A stretch of DNA of 64,000 nucleotides from an uncultured Christensenella sp. (GCA_910577815.1 CAJTNO010000005.1:32479-96478); one strand, 5' to 3'; counted from the stretch's first letter, positions 8,713-17,613 are shown. The notes: generated by a model not told the origin, from the letters alone. Made by a program: numbers and translations.

Positions 8713-9045
8713 TTATTCCTCGCCTTCCTCGTAAACGTTAGGCGTACCCTTTTTGCTTCTGCCCCAGATGTCCTTTTGCTTTCTCATCTGTCCGAGCAGC
8801 TTGGGGATGACTGTATCAACGTTGTCAAACGGAGAGTCGGACTGAGCCTCCGCGCGATAGGTCTGACCGCGGGTTACAACCGTAAGGTCGGTAAGATATA
8901 CTCCGTTTTCAAGAGTGACGGTATACTTCACCTGCGCGTCGTCATCGCCCTTCAAACGTCTTGCGAGTTTGGCGGATTTCTTCTCGGTGACTGCCTTTAA
9001 GGAATCACTCGGGTTGTAGTTTTTGCCGTAAATTTCAAGTTTCAT
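8713..9045 (-). CDS. hpf: Ribosome hibernation factor, short HPF/RaiA type
   Basis: The 110-residue protein has the ribosome-binding N-terminal domain of the HPF/YfiA family: MKLEIYGKNYNPSDSLKAVTEKKSAKLARRL, then VTLENG...DLTVVTRGQTYRAEAQSDSPFDNVDTVIPKLLGQMRKQKD. These proteins bind the decoding centre of idle ribosomes. It has only a short tail after the domain and lacks the roughly 60-residue C-terminal dimerisation domain found in the long HPF that most Firmicutes use for 100S formation. An excellent GGAGG precedes the ATG. It is the first gene of the leftward block. Confidence 0.88.
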   Translation of the reverse strand: MKLEIYGKNYNPSDSLKAVTEKKSAKLARRLKGDDDAQVKYTVTLENGVYLTDLTVVTRGQTYRAEAQSDSPFDNVDTVIPKLLGQMRKQKDIWGRSKKGTPNVYEEGEE

Positions 9046-9227
9046 AAACGAACCTCCTCGCTTTAGTTTACTGTATTATAACAAATATATTTTATATATT
9101 CAATAGAATTGAAAAAATTAAATGCAAAATGAAAATTAAATCGCCCCGGCGTTTATCGAATATAAGCAAATAAAAATTCGGGGCAAACAAAAAATAAATT
9201 TCAAATAAAAAGCCTTCACCCGCTAAT

Positions 9228-9285
9228 AAAAAACCTTTCCCCGCTCTGTCGGTGCATTTTATACGCACGATTAAGCGGGGAAAGG
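9228..9285 (-). terminator. Rho-independent terminator of groES-groEL
   Basis: A 12-bp stem (CCTTTCCCCGCT with AGCGGGGAAAGG), with an inner GTGC/GCAC extension, is followed in the leftward direction by six Ts. It begins 30 bases after the groEL stop. Confidence 0.9.
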
Positions 9286-9314
9286 CTTAAATGTATCAAA
9301 CTATTCAACTGTTT

Positions 9315-10940
9315 TTAATAGTCCATTCCGCCCATTCCGGGAGCGGGCATTGCGGGAGCAGGCTCCTTGACGTCCGTCACAAGGCTCTCGGTGGTAAGCA
9401 ACGTGCTTGCCACGGATACGGCGTTCTGAAGCGCGCTTCTCGTAACCTTTGTGGGGTCCAGAATACCCGCCTTAACCATATCGCAGTAGACCTCCTTAGA
9501 CGCGTCAAAGCCGTAATTCGGTCTGTTGGCGCGGATAATCGTATGCGCTACTATTCCTCCGTCGATGCCTGCGTTTGCGGCTATCTGTCTTACGGGAGCT
9601 TCCAGTGCGCGAAGCACGATAGCCGCACCTGTGCGCTCATCACCGTCAAGCTTCGCGCAAGCCTTTTTCACTGCGGGAATTATGGACAGGAGCGCAGTTC
9701 CGCCACCGGGAACGATGCCCTCCTCCACCGCCGCGCGGGTTGCGTTCAGCGCGTCCTCTATACGCAGTTTTTTCTCTTTCATCTCAACCTCGGTCGCCGC
9801 GCCTACCCCGATAACGGCTACGCCGCCCGCAAGCTTTGCCACGCGCTCCTGAAGCTTCTCTCTGTCGTAGTCGGACGTCGTTTCAAGCATTTGCGAGCGT
9901 ATGGACGCAACTCTTGCGTTTATCTCGTCAGTATCGCCCGCGCCGCCTACGATTGTGGTGTTGTCCTTGTCGACCTTTACGGATTTCGCTCTGCCGAGCA
10001 TACTCAAATCCACGTCCTTAAGCTCGTAGCCGAGGTCGCTTGAAATATAAGTTCCCCCGGTTAGAATAGCGATATCCTCCAGATACGCCTTTCTTCTGTC
10101 GCCGAAGCCGGGAGCCTTTACCGCTACGCAGTTAAATACGCCCTTAAGCTTGTTTACTATAATAGTAGTAAGCGCCTCGCCCTCGATGTCGTCAGAGATA
10201 ATCAACAGCTTCAAGCCGTTTTTAAGCACCTGCTCGAGTACCGGCAGAATCTCCTGCACGTTGCTGATTTTTTTATCCGTTATAAGAATTACGGGATTGT
10301 CAAGCTCGGCGGTCATCTTGTCTGTATTGGTAACAAGATAGGGAGATACGTAGCCTCTGTCAAACTGCATACCCTCGACTACGCTGAGCTCGGTAGTCAT
10401 AGCCTTGCCCTCCTCTATGGTTATAACGCCGTCCTTGCCGACTTTTTCCATAGCGTCCGAGATGAGCTGTCCTACGCTGTCGTCGCCTGCCGATATGGAC
10501 GCGACCTGCGCGATAGCGGTCTTGTCCTCTACGTCCTTGCTTATTCTCTTAAGCTCCTCTACGGCTTTATCCGCCGCAAACATAATGCCGCGCTTGAGCA
10601 CCATAGGATTGGCGCCTGCCGCAACGTTCTTCAAGCCTTCCTTTACCACAGCCTGAGCAAGCACGCTTGCCGTCGTGGTTCCGTCGCCGGCTATGTCGTT
10701 GGTCTTTGTGGCAACCTCGCGGATAATCTGCGCGCCCATATTTTCAAACGGGTCCTCGAGCACTATATCCTTTGCGATAGTTACGCCGTCGTTTGTTACG
10801 AGCGGAGAGCCGTACGACCTGTCAAGCACTACGTTTCTGCCCTTGGGACCGAGTGTGATTTTAACTGTATTTGCCAATGCGTCAACGCCTGCCTCAAGAG
10901 CCCTTCTCGCGTCGTCGCCGTATTTGAATTGCTTTGCCAT
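9315..10940 (-). CDS. groL: Chaperonin GroEL (HSP60)
   Basis: The 541-residue protein is a complete GroEL, forming with GroES the folding chamber of the cytoplasm. It carries the N-terminal KFGDDARRALEAGVDALANTVKITLGPKGRNVVLD pattern (quoted only in part), the nucleotide site DGTTTASVLAQA, and GGTALL near the equatorial domain. It ends with the flexible Gly-Met tail (APGMGGMDY). It lies 18 bases downstream of groES under a CIRCE operator. Confidence 0.99.
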   Translation of the reverse strand: MAKQFKYGDDARRALEAGVDALANTVKITLGPKGRNVVLDRSYGSPLVTNDGVTIAKDIVLEDPFENMGAQIIREVATKTNDIAGDGTTTASVLAQAVVKEGLKNVAAGANPMVLKRGIMFAADKAVEELKRISKDVEDKTAIAQVASISAGDDSVGQLISDAMEKVGKDGVITIEEGKAMTTELSVVEGMQFDRGYVSPYLVTNTDKMTAELDNPVILITDKKISNVQEILPVLEQVLKNGLKLLIISDDIEGEALTTIIVNKLKGVFNCVAVKAPGFGDRRKAYLEDIAILTGGTYISSDLGYELKDVDLSMLGRAKSVKVDKDNTTIVGGAGDTDEINARVASIRSQMLETTSDYDREKLQERVAKLAGGVAVIGVGAATEVEMKEKKLRIEDALNATRAAVEEGIVPGGGTALLSIIPAVKKACAKLDGDERTGAAIVLRALEAPVRQIAANAGIDGGIVAHTIIRANRPNYGFDASKEVYCDMVKAGILDPTKVTRSALQNAVSVASTLLTTESLVTDVKEPAPAMPAPGMGGMDY

Positions 10941-10958
10941 AATGTAATGCCTCCTGAA

Positions 10959-11243
10959 TTATTCGATTATAGCGAGGATGTCGGACTGTCTTACGATTAC
11001 CACTTCTTCGCCGTCGATTTTAAACTCGCTGCCCGCGTACTTGCTGTAAAGCACCGTATCGCCGACCTTGACCTGCATAGCCACGTCCTTGCCGTCCACC
11101 GCGCCTCCGGGACCTACCGCCACAACCGTGGCGAGCTGGGGTTTTTCCTTGGCGGCACCCGGTAAAACGATACCGCTTGCCGTCTTTTCGTTTGTTTCGA
11201 TAGCCTTGATGACCACTTTGTCAAACAACGGTTTGATTGCCAT
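10959..11243 (-). CDS. groS: Co-chaperonin GroES
   Basis: The 94-residue protein is the normal length for GroES, the heptameric lid of GroEL. It begins IKPLFDKVVIK and has the mobile loop (EKTASGIVLPGAAKEKPQ) and the C-terminal GEEVVIVRQSDILAIIE. GGAGG precedes its ATG. It is the first gene of a two-gene operon with groEL. Confidence 0.99.
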   Translation of the reverse strand: MAIKPLFDKVVIKAIETNEKTASGIVLPGAAKEKPQLATVVAVGPGGAVDGKDVAMQVKVGDTVLYSKYAGSEFKIDGEEVVIVRQSDILAIIE

Positions 11244-11274
11244 ATATTGCCTCCGAATTTAGTATTTCTTTATT

Positions 11275-11331
11275 TTAGCACTCTACGCGCTTGATTGCTA
11301 ACAGTTTATAACAACGGTTGCCAGATGTCAA
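11275..11331 (-). promoter_or_regulatory. groES promoter with CIRCE (HrcA) operator
   Basis: Reading leftward, TTGACA (11326-11331) is followed by TATAAA (11305-11310; spacer 15) or TAAACT (spacer 17). Just downstream is a CIRCE element at 11275-11301: TTAGCACTC, nine bases, GATTGCTAA on the plus strand, one base off the consensus TTAGCACTC-N9-GAGTGCTAA. This implies repression by HrcA, whose gene is not in the window. Confidence 0.92.
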
Positions 11332-11455
11332 CGGATTATGCAATGTTTTTTTGAAAAATTTGGAAACAAATTAAAAAGGCTTGTTGAATAATATATAAAA
11401 ATGTGATAATATCGTAAGGAAATCAAAAGCGAGCGTAAAAACGCAAAGAGGCATT

Positions 11456-11905
11456 ATGGATAAATGGGATAAGAGATTTATGGATATGGCGCAGTTTGTT
11501 TCCACCTGGACGAGCTGTGCGCGCGAAGGCAGAGCGATAGGCGCAGTTATAGTAAAGGACAAGCGCATCCTGACTACGGGCTACAACGGCGCGCCTTCGG
11601 GAATAACCACCTGCCGCGAAAAGGGCTACTGTATGCGCGATAAGCTTAACATAAAGAGCGGCACTTGCGCCGAGAGATGCTACGCCGTGCACGCGGAGCA
11701 GAACGCAATCTGTCAGGCGGCGAAGCTCGGAGTATCGGTAGAAGGCGCAACGCTTTACTGCACTCATCAGCCCTGCACGATATGCACAAGGCTTATTATA
11801 AACAGCGGAATAACCAGAGTAGTATACAAATTCCCCTATCCCGACGAATTTTCTATGCAGCTGTTTGCGGAGGCAGGCATAAAGGTAGAACAATTTGCGG
11901 ACTGA
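11456..11905 (+). CDS. dCMP deaminase (ComEB-like)
   Basis: The 149-residue zinc enzyme converts dCMP to dUMP for thymidylate synthesis. The zinc site is visible as HAEQN (His79, Glu81) and PCTIC (Cys107, Cys110), with the substrate loop TGYNGAPSG. Its start sits after a purine-rich sequence (AAAGAGGCATT) with good spacing. A likely promoter lies just upstream (TTGTTG, then GATAAT after 18 bases). It is divergent from groES and monocistronic, ending at a strong terminator. Confidence 0.93.
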   Translation: MDKWDKRFMDMAQFVSTWTSCAREGRAIGAVIVKDKRILTTGYNGAPSGITTCREKGYCMRDKLNIKSGTCAERCYAVHAEQNAICQAAKLGVSVEGATLYCTHQPCTICTRLIINSGITRVVYKFPYPDEFSMQLFAEAGIKVEQFAD

Positions 11906-11923
11906 CGTCATTAAAGCAACTCT

Positions 11924-11954
11924 AAACGCCCTTCGGAAAGCAAGGGCGTTTTAT
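11924..11954 (+). terminator. Terminator after dCMP deaminase gene
   Basis: An AAACGCCCTT stem pairs with AAGGGCGTTT around an eight-base loop and runs into TTATT. Confidence 0.85.
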
Positions 11955-12019
11955 TATGTAAATTATATTATTTAATAACTTAAGTAATAAACAAAGTTTC
12001 GTTTTAAAATTTCCAAATT

Positions 12020-12027
12020 TTGTCGAA
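12020..12027 (+). promoter_or_regulatory. Perfect Spo0A-type box (TTGTCGAA)
   Basis: The octamer matches the 0A-box consensus exactly and lies 19 bases upstream of the -35 element of the regulator/pot promoter. A single octamer is weak evidence by itself. Confidence 0.45.
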
Positions 12028-12046
12028 AAAACATTTATTCAAATGA

Positions 12047-12076
12047 TTGACACGCGTGTACGTACGCGTATATAAT
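12047..12076 (+). promoter_or_regulatory. Promoter of the cupin-XRE/pot locus with palindromic spacer
   Basis: TTGACA (12047-12052), an 18-base spacer and a perfect TATAAT (12071-12076). The spacer region holds an inverted repeat, ACGCG and CGCGT around eight bases (12052-12069), a likely repressor site between the promoter elements. The XRE protein encoded downstream is the obvious candidate binder (inference). Confidence 0.85.
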
Positions 12077-12094
12077 GCAGTCACTTAATAATCG

Positions 12095-12159
12095 AGTTTA
12101 GTTTTACTAAACTTTTTGATTAAAATAGCAAAACACATTAAACTGTTCGTCAGTTTTGC
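12095..12159 (+). promoter_or_regulatory. Structured 5' leader, possible attenuator
   Basis: The roughly 145-base leader contains an AGTTTAG/CTAAACT hairpin at 12095-12113 followed by five Ts, which resembles a short terminator. It is followed by overlapping alternative stems (GCAAAAC 12128-12134 with GTTTTGC 12153-12159, or AAACTG 12140-12145 with CAGTTT 12151-12156). A related sequence (AGTTTTGCCTAAAC) repeats the hairpin's AGTTTTACTAAAC. Function is unknown. Apart from these sites and the upstream promoter, the 316-base gap 11906-12221 shows nothing else. Confidence 0.4.
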
Positions 12160-12221
12160 CTAAACCGACTTAAAAGTTTAGACAAGGTAAACAAAAAACA
12201 CAGTACGTGTTTGAGGTGAAT

Positions 12222-12755
12222 ATGGAACTCGGTATCAAAATTAAACGACTCAGACTGCGCAACAATCTGACGCAGGAGGAGCTTGCGGACAGATGCGAGC
12301 TTACAAAGGGATACATATCTCAGCTTGAAAACGAGCTTACCTCCCCGTCCATTGCAACGCTCGAGGACATACTCAACGCGCTCGGCACTACTCCCGCCGA
12401 GTTTTTCAGCGACGAAAAGGACGAGAAAATCGTTTTCACAGACGCCGATTTTATAGAGAAGCTTGCCGACGGACACAAAATCGAATGGCTTGTGCCCAAC
12501 GCGCAGAAAAACGAAATGGAGCCTATACGCGTAACGCTCGAGCCGCACTCCATACTTCAGGAGGACGTCCCCCACGAGGGCGACGAATTCGGCTATGTGC
12601 TTAAAGGCTCTGTTTGGCTGCATCTCGGAAAGTCTGCCTACTCCGTAAAAAAGGGCGAAGCGTTTTATTTTTCCTCGAGCAAGGTACACCGCATAGAAAA
12701 CCGCACCGCAGAGAAAGCGGTGATACTGTGGATTGCCTCGCCTCCGACGTTCTGA
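12222..12755 (+). CDS. XRE-family transcriptional regulator with C-terminal cupin domain
   Basis: The 177-residue protein has an N-terminal helix-turn-helix (LGIKIKRLRLRNNLTQEELA, then GYISQLENELTSPS) and a C-terminal cupin barrel (GDEFGYVLKGSVWLHLG...KKGEAFYFSSSKVHRIEN). This is the architecture of PuuR-like regulators, often linked to polyamine genes. The ATG at 12222 is chosen because GAGGTGA lies a few bases upstream; a GTG at 12207 is upstream of that site. It directly precedes potABCD in the same direction, so it likely senses a polyamine and controls this operon (inference). Confidence 0.9.
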   Translation: MELGIKIKRLRLRNNLTQEELADRCELTKGYISQLENELTSPSIATLEDILNALGTTPAEFFSDEKDEKIVFTDADFIEKLADGHKIEWLVPNAQKNEMEPIRVTLEPHSILQEDVPHEGDEFGYVLKGSVWLHLGKSAYSVKKGEAFYFSSSKVHRIENRTAEKAVILWIASPPTF

Positions 12756-12873
12756 GCATTAAAGCAACTTTATTGCATTCCGCACAAGTCTTAGATACGC
12801 AGTGCTTTACAACAAAATAAATCAGGAATTCCTTCCTGAAATATATAAAAATCAACTAACCTAAAGAGGATAT

Positions 12874-14478
12874 GTGCCGACTATGAAAAACAGCAATTCC
12901 GTTGACAACATTATCGAAATGAAAAACGTCTATAAGACGTACGACGATAAGACCGTAGTAAAAAATGCGAGCCTTAACATCAAGCGCGGAGAATTTGTAA
13001 CGCTACTCGGACCGAGCGGCTGCGGCAAAACAACTACGCTTAGAATGATAGCGGGCTTTGAAATGCCTACGAGCGGACAAATCATATTTGACGGGGAGGA
13101 CATTACAAACCTCCCTCCCCACTTAAGGCAGGTAAACACGGTATTTCAGAAATACGCGCTTTTCCCGCATCTCAACGTATTTAACAACATAGCGTTCGGT
13201 TTGAAGCTTAAAACCATACCTAACGGCACAAAGACCAACCGCAAGGGCGAAACCGTACAGCTATTCAGAAAGTATACCAAGGCGGAGATAAAGGAAAAGG
13301 TGGATAACGCGCTTAAAATGGTTGACCTTGAGGACTACGGACACCGTAACGTATCCTCGCTGTCGGGAGGACAGCAGCAGAGAGTAGCCATAGCGCGCGC
13401 GCTTGTAAACGAGCCTAAGGTGCTTCTGCTTGACGAGCCGCTCGGCGCGCTTGACCTCAAGATGCGCAAAGATATGCAGCTTGAGCTTATGGATATGCAC
13501 AAAAGACTGGGTATAACCTTTATTTACGTCACTCACGACCAGGAGGAGGCACTTACGATGTCCGACAAAATCGTAGTAATGCGCCTTGGCGAAATTCAGC
13601 AGATAGCCACTCCCGAAAAGGTCTATGACGAGCCTGCCAACGCGTTCGTAGCGGACTTTATAGGCGAAAGCACAATTCTCTCGGGCGTAATGCTTGACGA
13701 CTACAAGGTAGAGTTTTGCGACACCGTATTCGAGTGCGTTGACAAGGGCTTTAAAAAGAATGAGCCGATAGACGTAATCATCCGTCCCGAGGACTTGAAA
13801 ATCCTTGACAAAGAGGATAAAAAATCGCTTATATCCGCAAAGATACTCTCCTCGGTATTCAAGGGCGACCACTATCAGGTTACACTGCTTGCGGGCGGCA
13901 ACGAGCTTGTGGCGCACGATACCGAATCCTATGACGTAGACGACACGGTAGGACTGTACATAAAGCCGTTTGACCTGCACATAATGCACAAAACGCGCAT
14001 CATAAACGAGATAGACACCTATATAACGGGCGAGAACACGGTTGAGATATGCGGAGCCGATTTCGAATGCATCACCGACCTTCCCGCAGGCACGCCCGTC
14101 AAGGTACGGATTGACTTTGACGACGTGGAAATAACCGACGACGAGGATGACGGCGTAATAGGCGCCAACATACTTTCGTCCATATACAAGGGCAGCTACT
14201 ATCAGGCGATACTTTCCACGGACGACCATTACAACTTCTTTGCAGACACCGATTACGAATGGCTTAAGGGCGACCGCGTAGGCATAAAAATCGCGCCCGA
14301 AAAGATACTTATCGAAAAGCGCGACGAGGAGCTGAAGCAGGAGGAGCGCGTAGTTATTGACGAAACCGTCGACGGCTTCGAGGAGATAGCAAATCTCGAG
14401 TCCGAAGACAACGCGGCGGGAGCTTTAAATATCGACGCCGCGATAACAGAAAACGCAAAGGAGGAAGGAGAGGAGTGA
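12874..14478 (+). CDS. potA: Spermidine/putrescine import ATP-binding protein PotA (extended)
   Basis: The ABC domain is canonical: Walker A GPSGCGKTTTLR, Q-loop VFQKYALFPHLNV, signature LSGGQQQRVAIARAL, Walker B VLLLDEPLGALD and switch His in YVTHDQEEAL. It energises polyamine import. At 534 residues it is far longer than typical PotA (about 350-380). The C-terminus holds two similar TOBE-like units (ILSSVFKGDHYQVTL and ILSSIYKGSYYQAIL), then an acidic tail. The GTG at 12874 is only a few bases from AAAGAGGA; the in-frame ATG at 12883 is an equally possible start. Its stop overlaps the potB start. Confidence 0.95.
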   Translation: MPTMKNSNSVDNIIEMKNVYKTYDDKTVVKNASLNIKRGEFVTLLGPSGCGKTTTLRMIAGFEMPTSGQIIFDGEDITNLPPHLRQVNTVFQKYALFPHLNVFNNIAFGLKLKTIPNGTKTNRKGETVQLFRKYTKAEIKEKVDNALKMVDLEDYGHRNVSSLSGGQQQRVAIARALVNEPKVLLLDEPLGALDLKMRKDMQLELMDMHKRLGITFIYVTHDQEEALTMSDKIVVMRLGEIQQIATPEKVYDEPANAFVADFIGESTILSGVMLDDYKVEFCDTVFECVDKGFKKNEPIDVIIRPEDLKILDKEDKKSLISAKILSSVFKGDHYQVTLLAGGNELVAHDTESYDVDDTVGLYIKPFDLHIMHKTRIINEIDTYITGENTVEICGADFECITDLPAGTPVKVRIDFDDVEITDDEDDGVIGANILSSIYKGSYYQAILSTDDHYNFFADTDYEWLKGDRVGIKIAPEKILIEKRDEELKQEERVVIDETVDGFEEIANLESEDNAAGALNIDAAITENAKEEGEE

Positions 14479-15275
14479 AAAAAATCGCACGCAAGCCCTT
14501 TCGCCTGACAAAAAAAGCGTTCAGCGTACCATATATAGCTTTTTTACTGCTGTTTGTGGTTATTCCGCTGGTACTGATTCTGGTAAACGCATTTCTTGAC
14601 AACGGCAACAAGCTGACGCTTGAAAATTTCAAGGTATTTTTCACCTCGTCGTCAACGCTGACCGTGCTTGGCAACTCCCTGTTGGTCGGCGTAATAACCA
14701 CCCTGCTCTGCCTTATAATCGGCTATCCCGTATCCTACATACTTTCAAAGATGAGCAGCGGCAAAATACTCGTACTGCTTTACATCATTCCGATGGGAAT
14801 AAACTTCCTTATCCGCACCCTTGCGACAAAGGCGATATTCCTTGCTATGGGACTGGAGCTGGGTATGGGAACGGTAATTTTCGGAATGGTATATAACTAC
14901 CTTCCGTTTATGATTATGCCTCTGCATACTACCCTGTCGGGCATCGATAAAAGCTATGCCGAGGCGGCTCAGGACCTCGGCGCGGATAAAGCCACGGTTT
15001 TCCTGAAGACGACTCTGCCGCTGTCCGTAAGCGGAATTTTAAGCGGCGTAACAATGGTGTTTATCCCCACAATATCCACCTACGCGATATCCCAACTGCT
15101 TTCCAACGGCAAGATATTTCTGTTCGGCGATTCGATACAGCTGAGCTTCGAGCAGGGTATGTACGGCGTAGGCTCAATTATGAGCATAGTTATGCTTATA
15201 TTCGTACTGCTTTCAAACTTCATTATGAATAAATTCAACCGCAGGGGCAACGCGGCAAGGAGGTCGTTATGGTAA
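14475..15275 (+). CDS. potB: Polyamine ABC transporter permease PotB
   Basis: The 266-residue protein has about six membrane segments and the EAA loop (YAEAAQDLGADKATVFLKTTLPLS) that docks onto PotA. It starts with GTG, four bases overlapping the potA stop, preceded by GGAAGGAG. Together with PotC it forms the membrane channel. It overlaps potC by seven bases. Confidence 0.94.
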   Translation: MKKIARKPFRLTKKAFSVPYIAFLLLFVVIPLVLILVNAFLDNGNKLTLENFKVFFTSSSTLTVLGNSLLVGVITTLLCLIIGYPVSYILSKMSSGKILVLLYIIPMGINFLIRTLATKAIFLAMGLELGMGTVIFGMVYNYLPFMIMPLHTTLSGIDKSYAEAAQDLGADKATVFLKTTLPLSVSGILSGVTMVFIPTISTYAISQLLSNGKIFLFGDSIQLSFEQGMYGVGSIMSIVMLIFVLLSNFIMNKFNRRGNAARRSLW

Positions 15276-16090
15276 AGCTGAAAAGCATTTTGGAAAAGTC
15301 TTATCTGTTTATAATTCTCGCGATACTGTACGCACCTATAGTATTCCTTATAATCTACTCGTTTTCAAACAGCTCCAACTTCAATTTCAGTCAGGGCTTC
15401 AACTTTAAGGCGTACATATCCATTTTCACCTCCGACAAATCTCCCGAGCTTTGGTCGGCGGTAGGAAATACCCTGCTTATAGCGACCGTATCGTCTATAG
15501 TGGCAACGGTTATGGGTACGTTTGCGTCGATAGGAATATTCCATCTCGGAAAGCGTATGCGCAGACTTGTGGAAAACATCAACCAGTTTCCCATAATCAA
15601 CAGCGAAATCGTTATGGCTGTGTCGCTTATGGTGTTCTTTGTCACCTTCGCCTTCCCCGAGGGATATCTGCGCCTTATAATCGCGCACATAGCCTTCTGC
15701 ACCCCGTACGTTGTGCTTAACGTTCTGCCCAAGCTCGAGGCAATGGACCCTAACATCTATGAAGCCGCCCTCGACCTCGGAGCAAATCCGTTTAAGGCGC
15801 TTACCAAGGTTATGTTCCCTATAATCACTCCGGGCATAGTCGGCGGATTCGTTATGGCGTTTATAATGTCAATGGACGATTTTATTATTACCCAAATCAA
15901 TAAAGGCGCGGCGACGGGAATAAACACCCTTTCCACCTACATCTACTCGGACGCCCGCGTTCAGGGACTCGAGCCGTTCTGGTATGCGATATTCAGCATT
16001 ATATTCGTAGCGGTGCTTGCTCTTGTATTATCCATAAATCTTGTTAAGATAAGCAAGCAGAAGAAAAAGGAGAAGGAGGGCGCAAAATGA
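15269..16090 (+). CDS. potC: Polyamine ABC transporter permease PotC
   Basis: The 273-residue protein has six predicted membrane segments and an EAA loop (YEAALDLGANPFKALTKVMFPI). It is the second permease half of the PotABCD importer. A strong AAGGAGG lies before the ATG, inside the end of potB, and the gene overlaps potD by four bases, so translation of the four genes is coupled. Confidence 0.94.
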   Translation: MVKLKSILEKSYLFIILAILYAPIVFLIIYSFSNSSNFNFSQGFNFKAYISIFTSDKSPELWSAVGNTLLIATVSSIVATVMGTFASIGIFHLGKRMRRLVENINQFPIINSEIVMAVSLMVFFVTFAFPEGYLRLIIAHIAFCTPYVVLNVLPKLEAMDPNIYEAALDLGANPFKALTKVMFPIITPGIVGGFVMAFIMSMDDFIITQINKGAATGINTLSTYIYSDARVQGLEPFWYAIFSIIFVAVLALVLSINLVKISKQKKKEKEGAK

Positions 16091-17613
16091 AAAGGACCGC
16101 ATTGCTCTTGATTGTCACCGCCCTGCTTGCCGCAGTGCTTCTGCCCGTTCTAACCGCCTGCAACGGCGGCGGAATAGACGGCTCGGGAGGCGACAGACTT
16201 GTAATTTACAACTGGGAGGATTACATAGACCCGGATATGTGCGACGAGTTCGAGGCTTACTACGAGGAGATAACGGGACGCTCGCTCAGCATCACCTACA
16301 CCACCTTCGACACTAACGAAACTATGATGACAAAGGTGCTTAAGGGCGACGCCAACGTGGACCTGATATGTCCGTCGGAATACGCCATAGAAAAGCTTAT
16401 GCTTGCGGGCTGTCTGAGAAATCAAAAGGAAATCTATTTAGAAATCGCGCCGCAGCTCGAGCAGTACGGACTGACTCTCGAGGGAATGAGCAGCATAAAT
16501 CCCGACGGCTACGGAAATATCGAGCCGGGCGTTATGGACGTAATAAAGCCTATGTTCGGCGACCTTGAGGACGGAAGCGGCAAAAAATACGATATGACCG
16601 ATTATATGGTTCCCTACTTCTGGGGAACTCTGGGAATACTGTACAATACAAACGTCATCTCTATCGAGGAGCTCGAGCAGTACGGCTGGGGCGTGCTTTG
16701 GAACGTACAGAAAAACCCCAAGCTTGAAAACAAGATACTTATGAAGGACAGCGTGCGCGACAGCTATGCCGCCGCGGTATTCTATATGTACGAGTACGGA
16801 CTGCTGCCCGAGGGCTACGAAAACTATACCGTACAGCAGCTGATAAACTGCACCGACGACGCCGTAATAAAGAAAGCCGAGCAGGTGCTGACCGAGCAGC
16901 GCGACCACATATCCGGCTACGAGGTTGACTTCGGCAAGGACGATATGCTTAACGAAATAGTCTACGCCGACCTTGCCTGGAGCGGAGACGCGCTGTGGGC
17001 TATCGACGAAAGCGAATATTACGAGGACACCGATACCACTCAGCTGGATTACTATGTTCCCCCGACGGCAAGCAACATATGGTATGACGGATGGGTAGTT
17101 CCCAACACCGTAAACAACAAGCTTGCGGCAATGATGTTTATCGACTATATGTGCAAGCCGATGAGCGGAATACTCAATTCTATGGAGGTCTGCTACACCT
17201 CCGCGGTCGCAAAGGACAAGCTGCTTGCGGACGAAGAAGTGTGCGATTATATAATCGAGGAATACACCGATTATTCCGACGAAAACCTTGACGAAAACGG
17301 CGATGTAATCGAGTATTTTGACATAAACGAATACTTCGACGACGAGCGCAGATATCCCGTTATCGGCGAAACGCTCGGAGTTATGCGCGATTTCGGAGAC
17401 CGTAACGAGCCCGTAGTACAGATGTGGCAGCGCGCAAAATCAGGCGCGGGAGTCGCGCCGTCGCTTTGGTGGTGTCTGCTTGCAATAGTGCTTGCGGTGG
17501 GAATTATGATAGGCGCATATTATGCGGTACAGGCGTTTAAGCTGCGTCCCCGCAAGGTCAAATCAGCCCCCGACGGAGGCGACGCCGAGGACGGCGCAAA
17601 GGCACGGGAATAA
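16087..17613 (+). CDS. potD: Polyamine-binding lipoprotein PotD with extra C-terminal membrane helix
   Basis: The N-terminus is a lipoprotein signal ending in LTAC (Cys25). The body shows PotD features: LVIYNWEDYIDPD, DLICPSEYAIEKL, VPYFWGTLGILYNTN and WDGW-like IWYDGWVVP. At 508 residues it is longer than usual PotD (about 350). The extra length includes an insert rich in acidic residues and a C-terminal membrane helix (about 460-482, LWWCLLAIVLAVGIMIGAYY) with a basic then acidic tail. The protein would be held at both ends, by lipid and helix, which is unusual. It is the last gene of the operon. Confidence 0.93.
   Translation: MKRTALLLIVTALLAAVLLPVLTACNGGGIDGSGGDRLVIYNWEDYIDPDMCDEFEAYYEEITGRSLSITYTTFDTNETMMTKVLKGDANVDLICPSEYAIEKLMLAGCLRNQKEIYLEIAPQLEQYGLTLEGMSSINPDGYGNIEPGVMDVIKPMFGDLEDGSGKKYDMTDYMVPYFWGTLGILYNTNVISIEELEQYGWGVLWNVQKNPKLENKILMKDSVRDSYAAAVFYMYEYGLLPEGYENYTVQQLINCTDDAVIKKAEQVLTEQRDHISGYEVDFGKDDMLNEIVYADLAWSGDALWAIDESEYYEDTDTTQLDYYVPPTASNIWYDGWVVPNTVNNKLAAMMFIDYMCKPMSGILNSMEVCYTSAVAKDKLLADEEVCDYIIEEYTDYSDENLDENGDVIEYFDINEYFDDERRYPVIGETLGVMRDFGDRNEPVVQMWQRAKSGAGVAPSLWWCLLAIVLAVGIMIGAYYAVQAFKLRPRKVKSAPDGGDAEDGAKARE

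Noticed and set aside
16087..17613. PotD C-terminal helix as a frameshifted fragment of another gene
   Set aside because: The frame is continuous with normal codon use and ends 30 bases before a clear terminator, so it is treated as a genuine extension.
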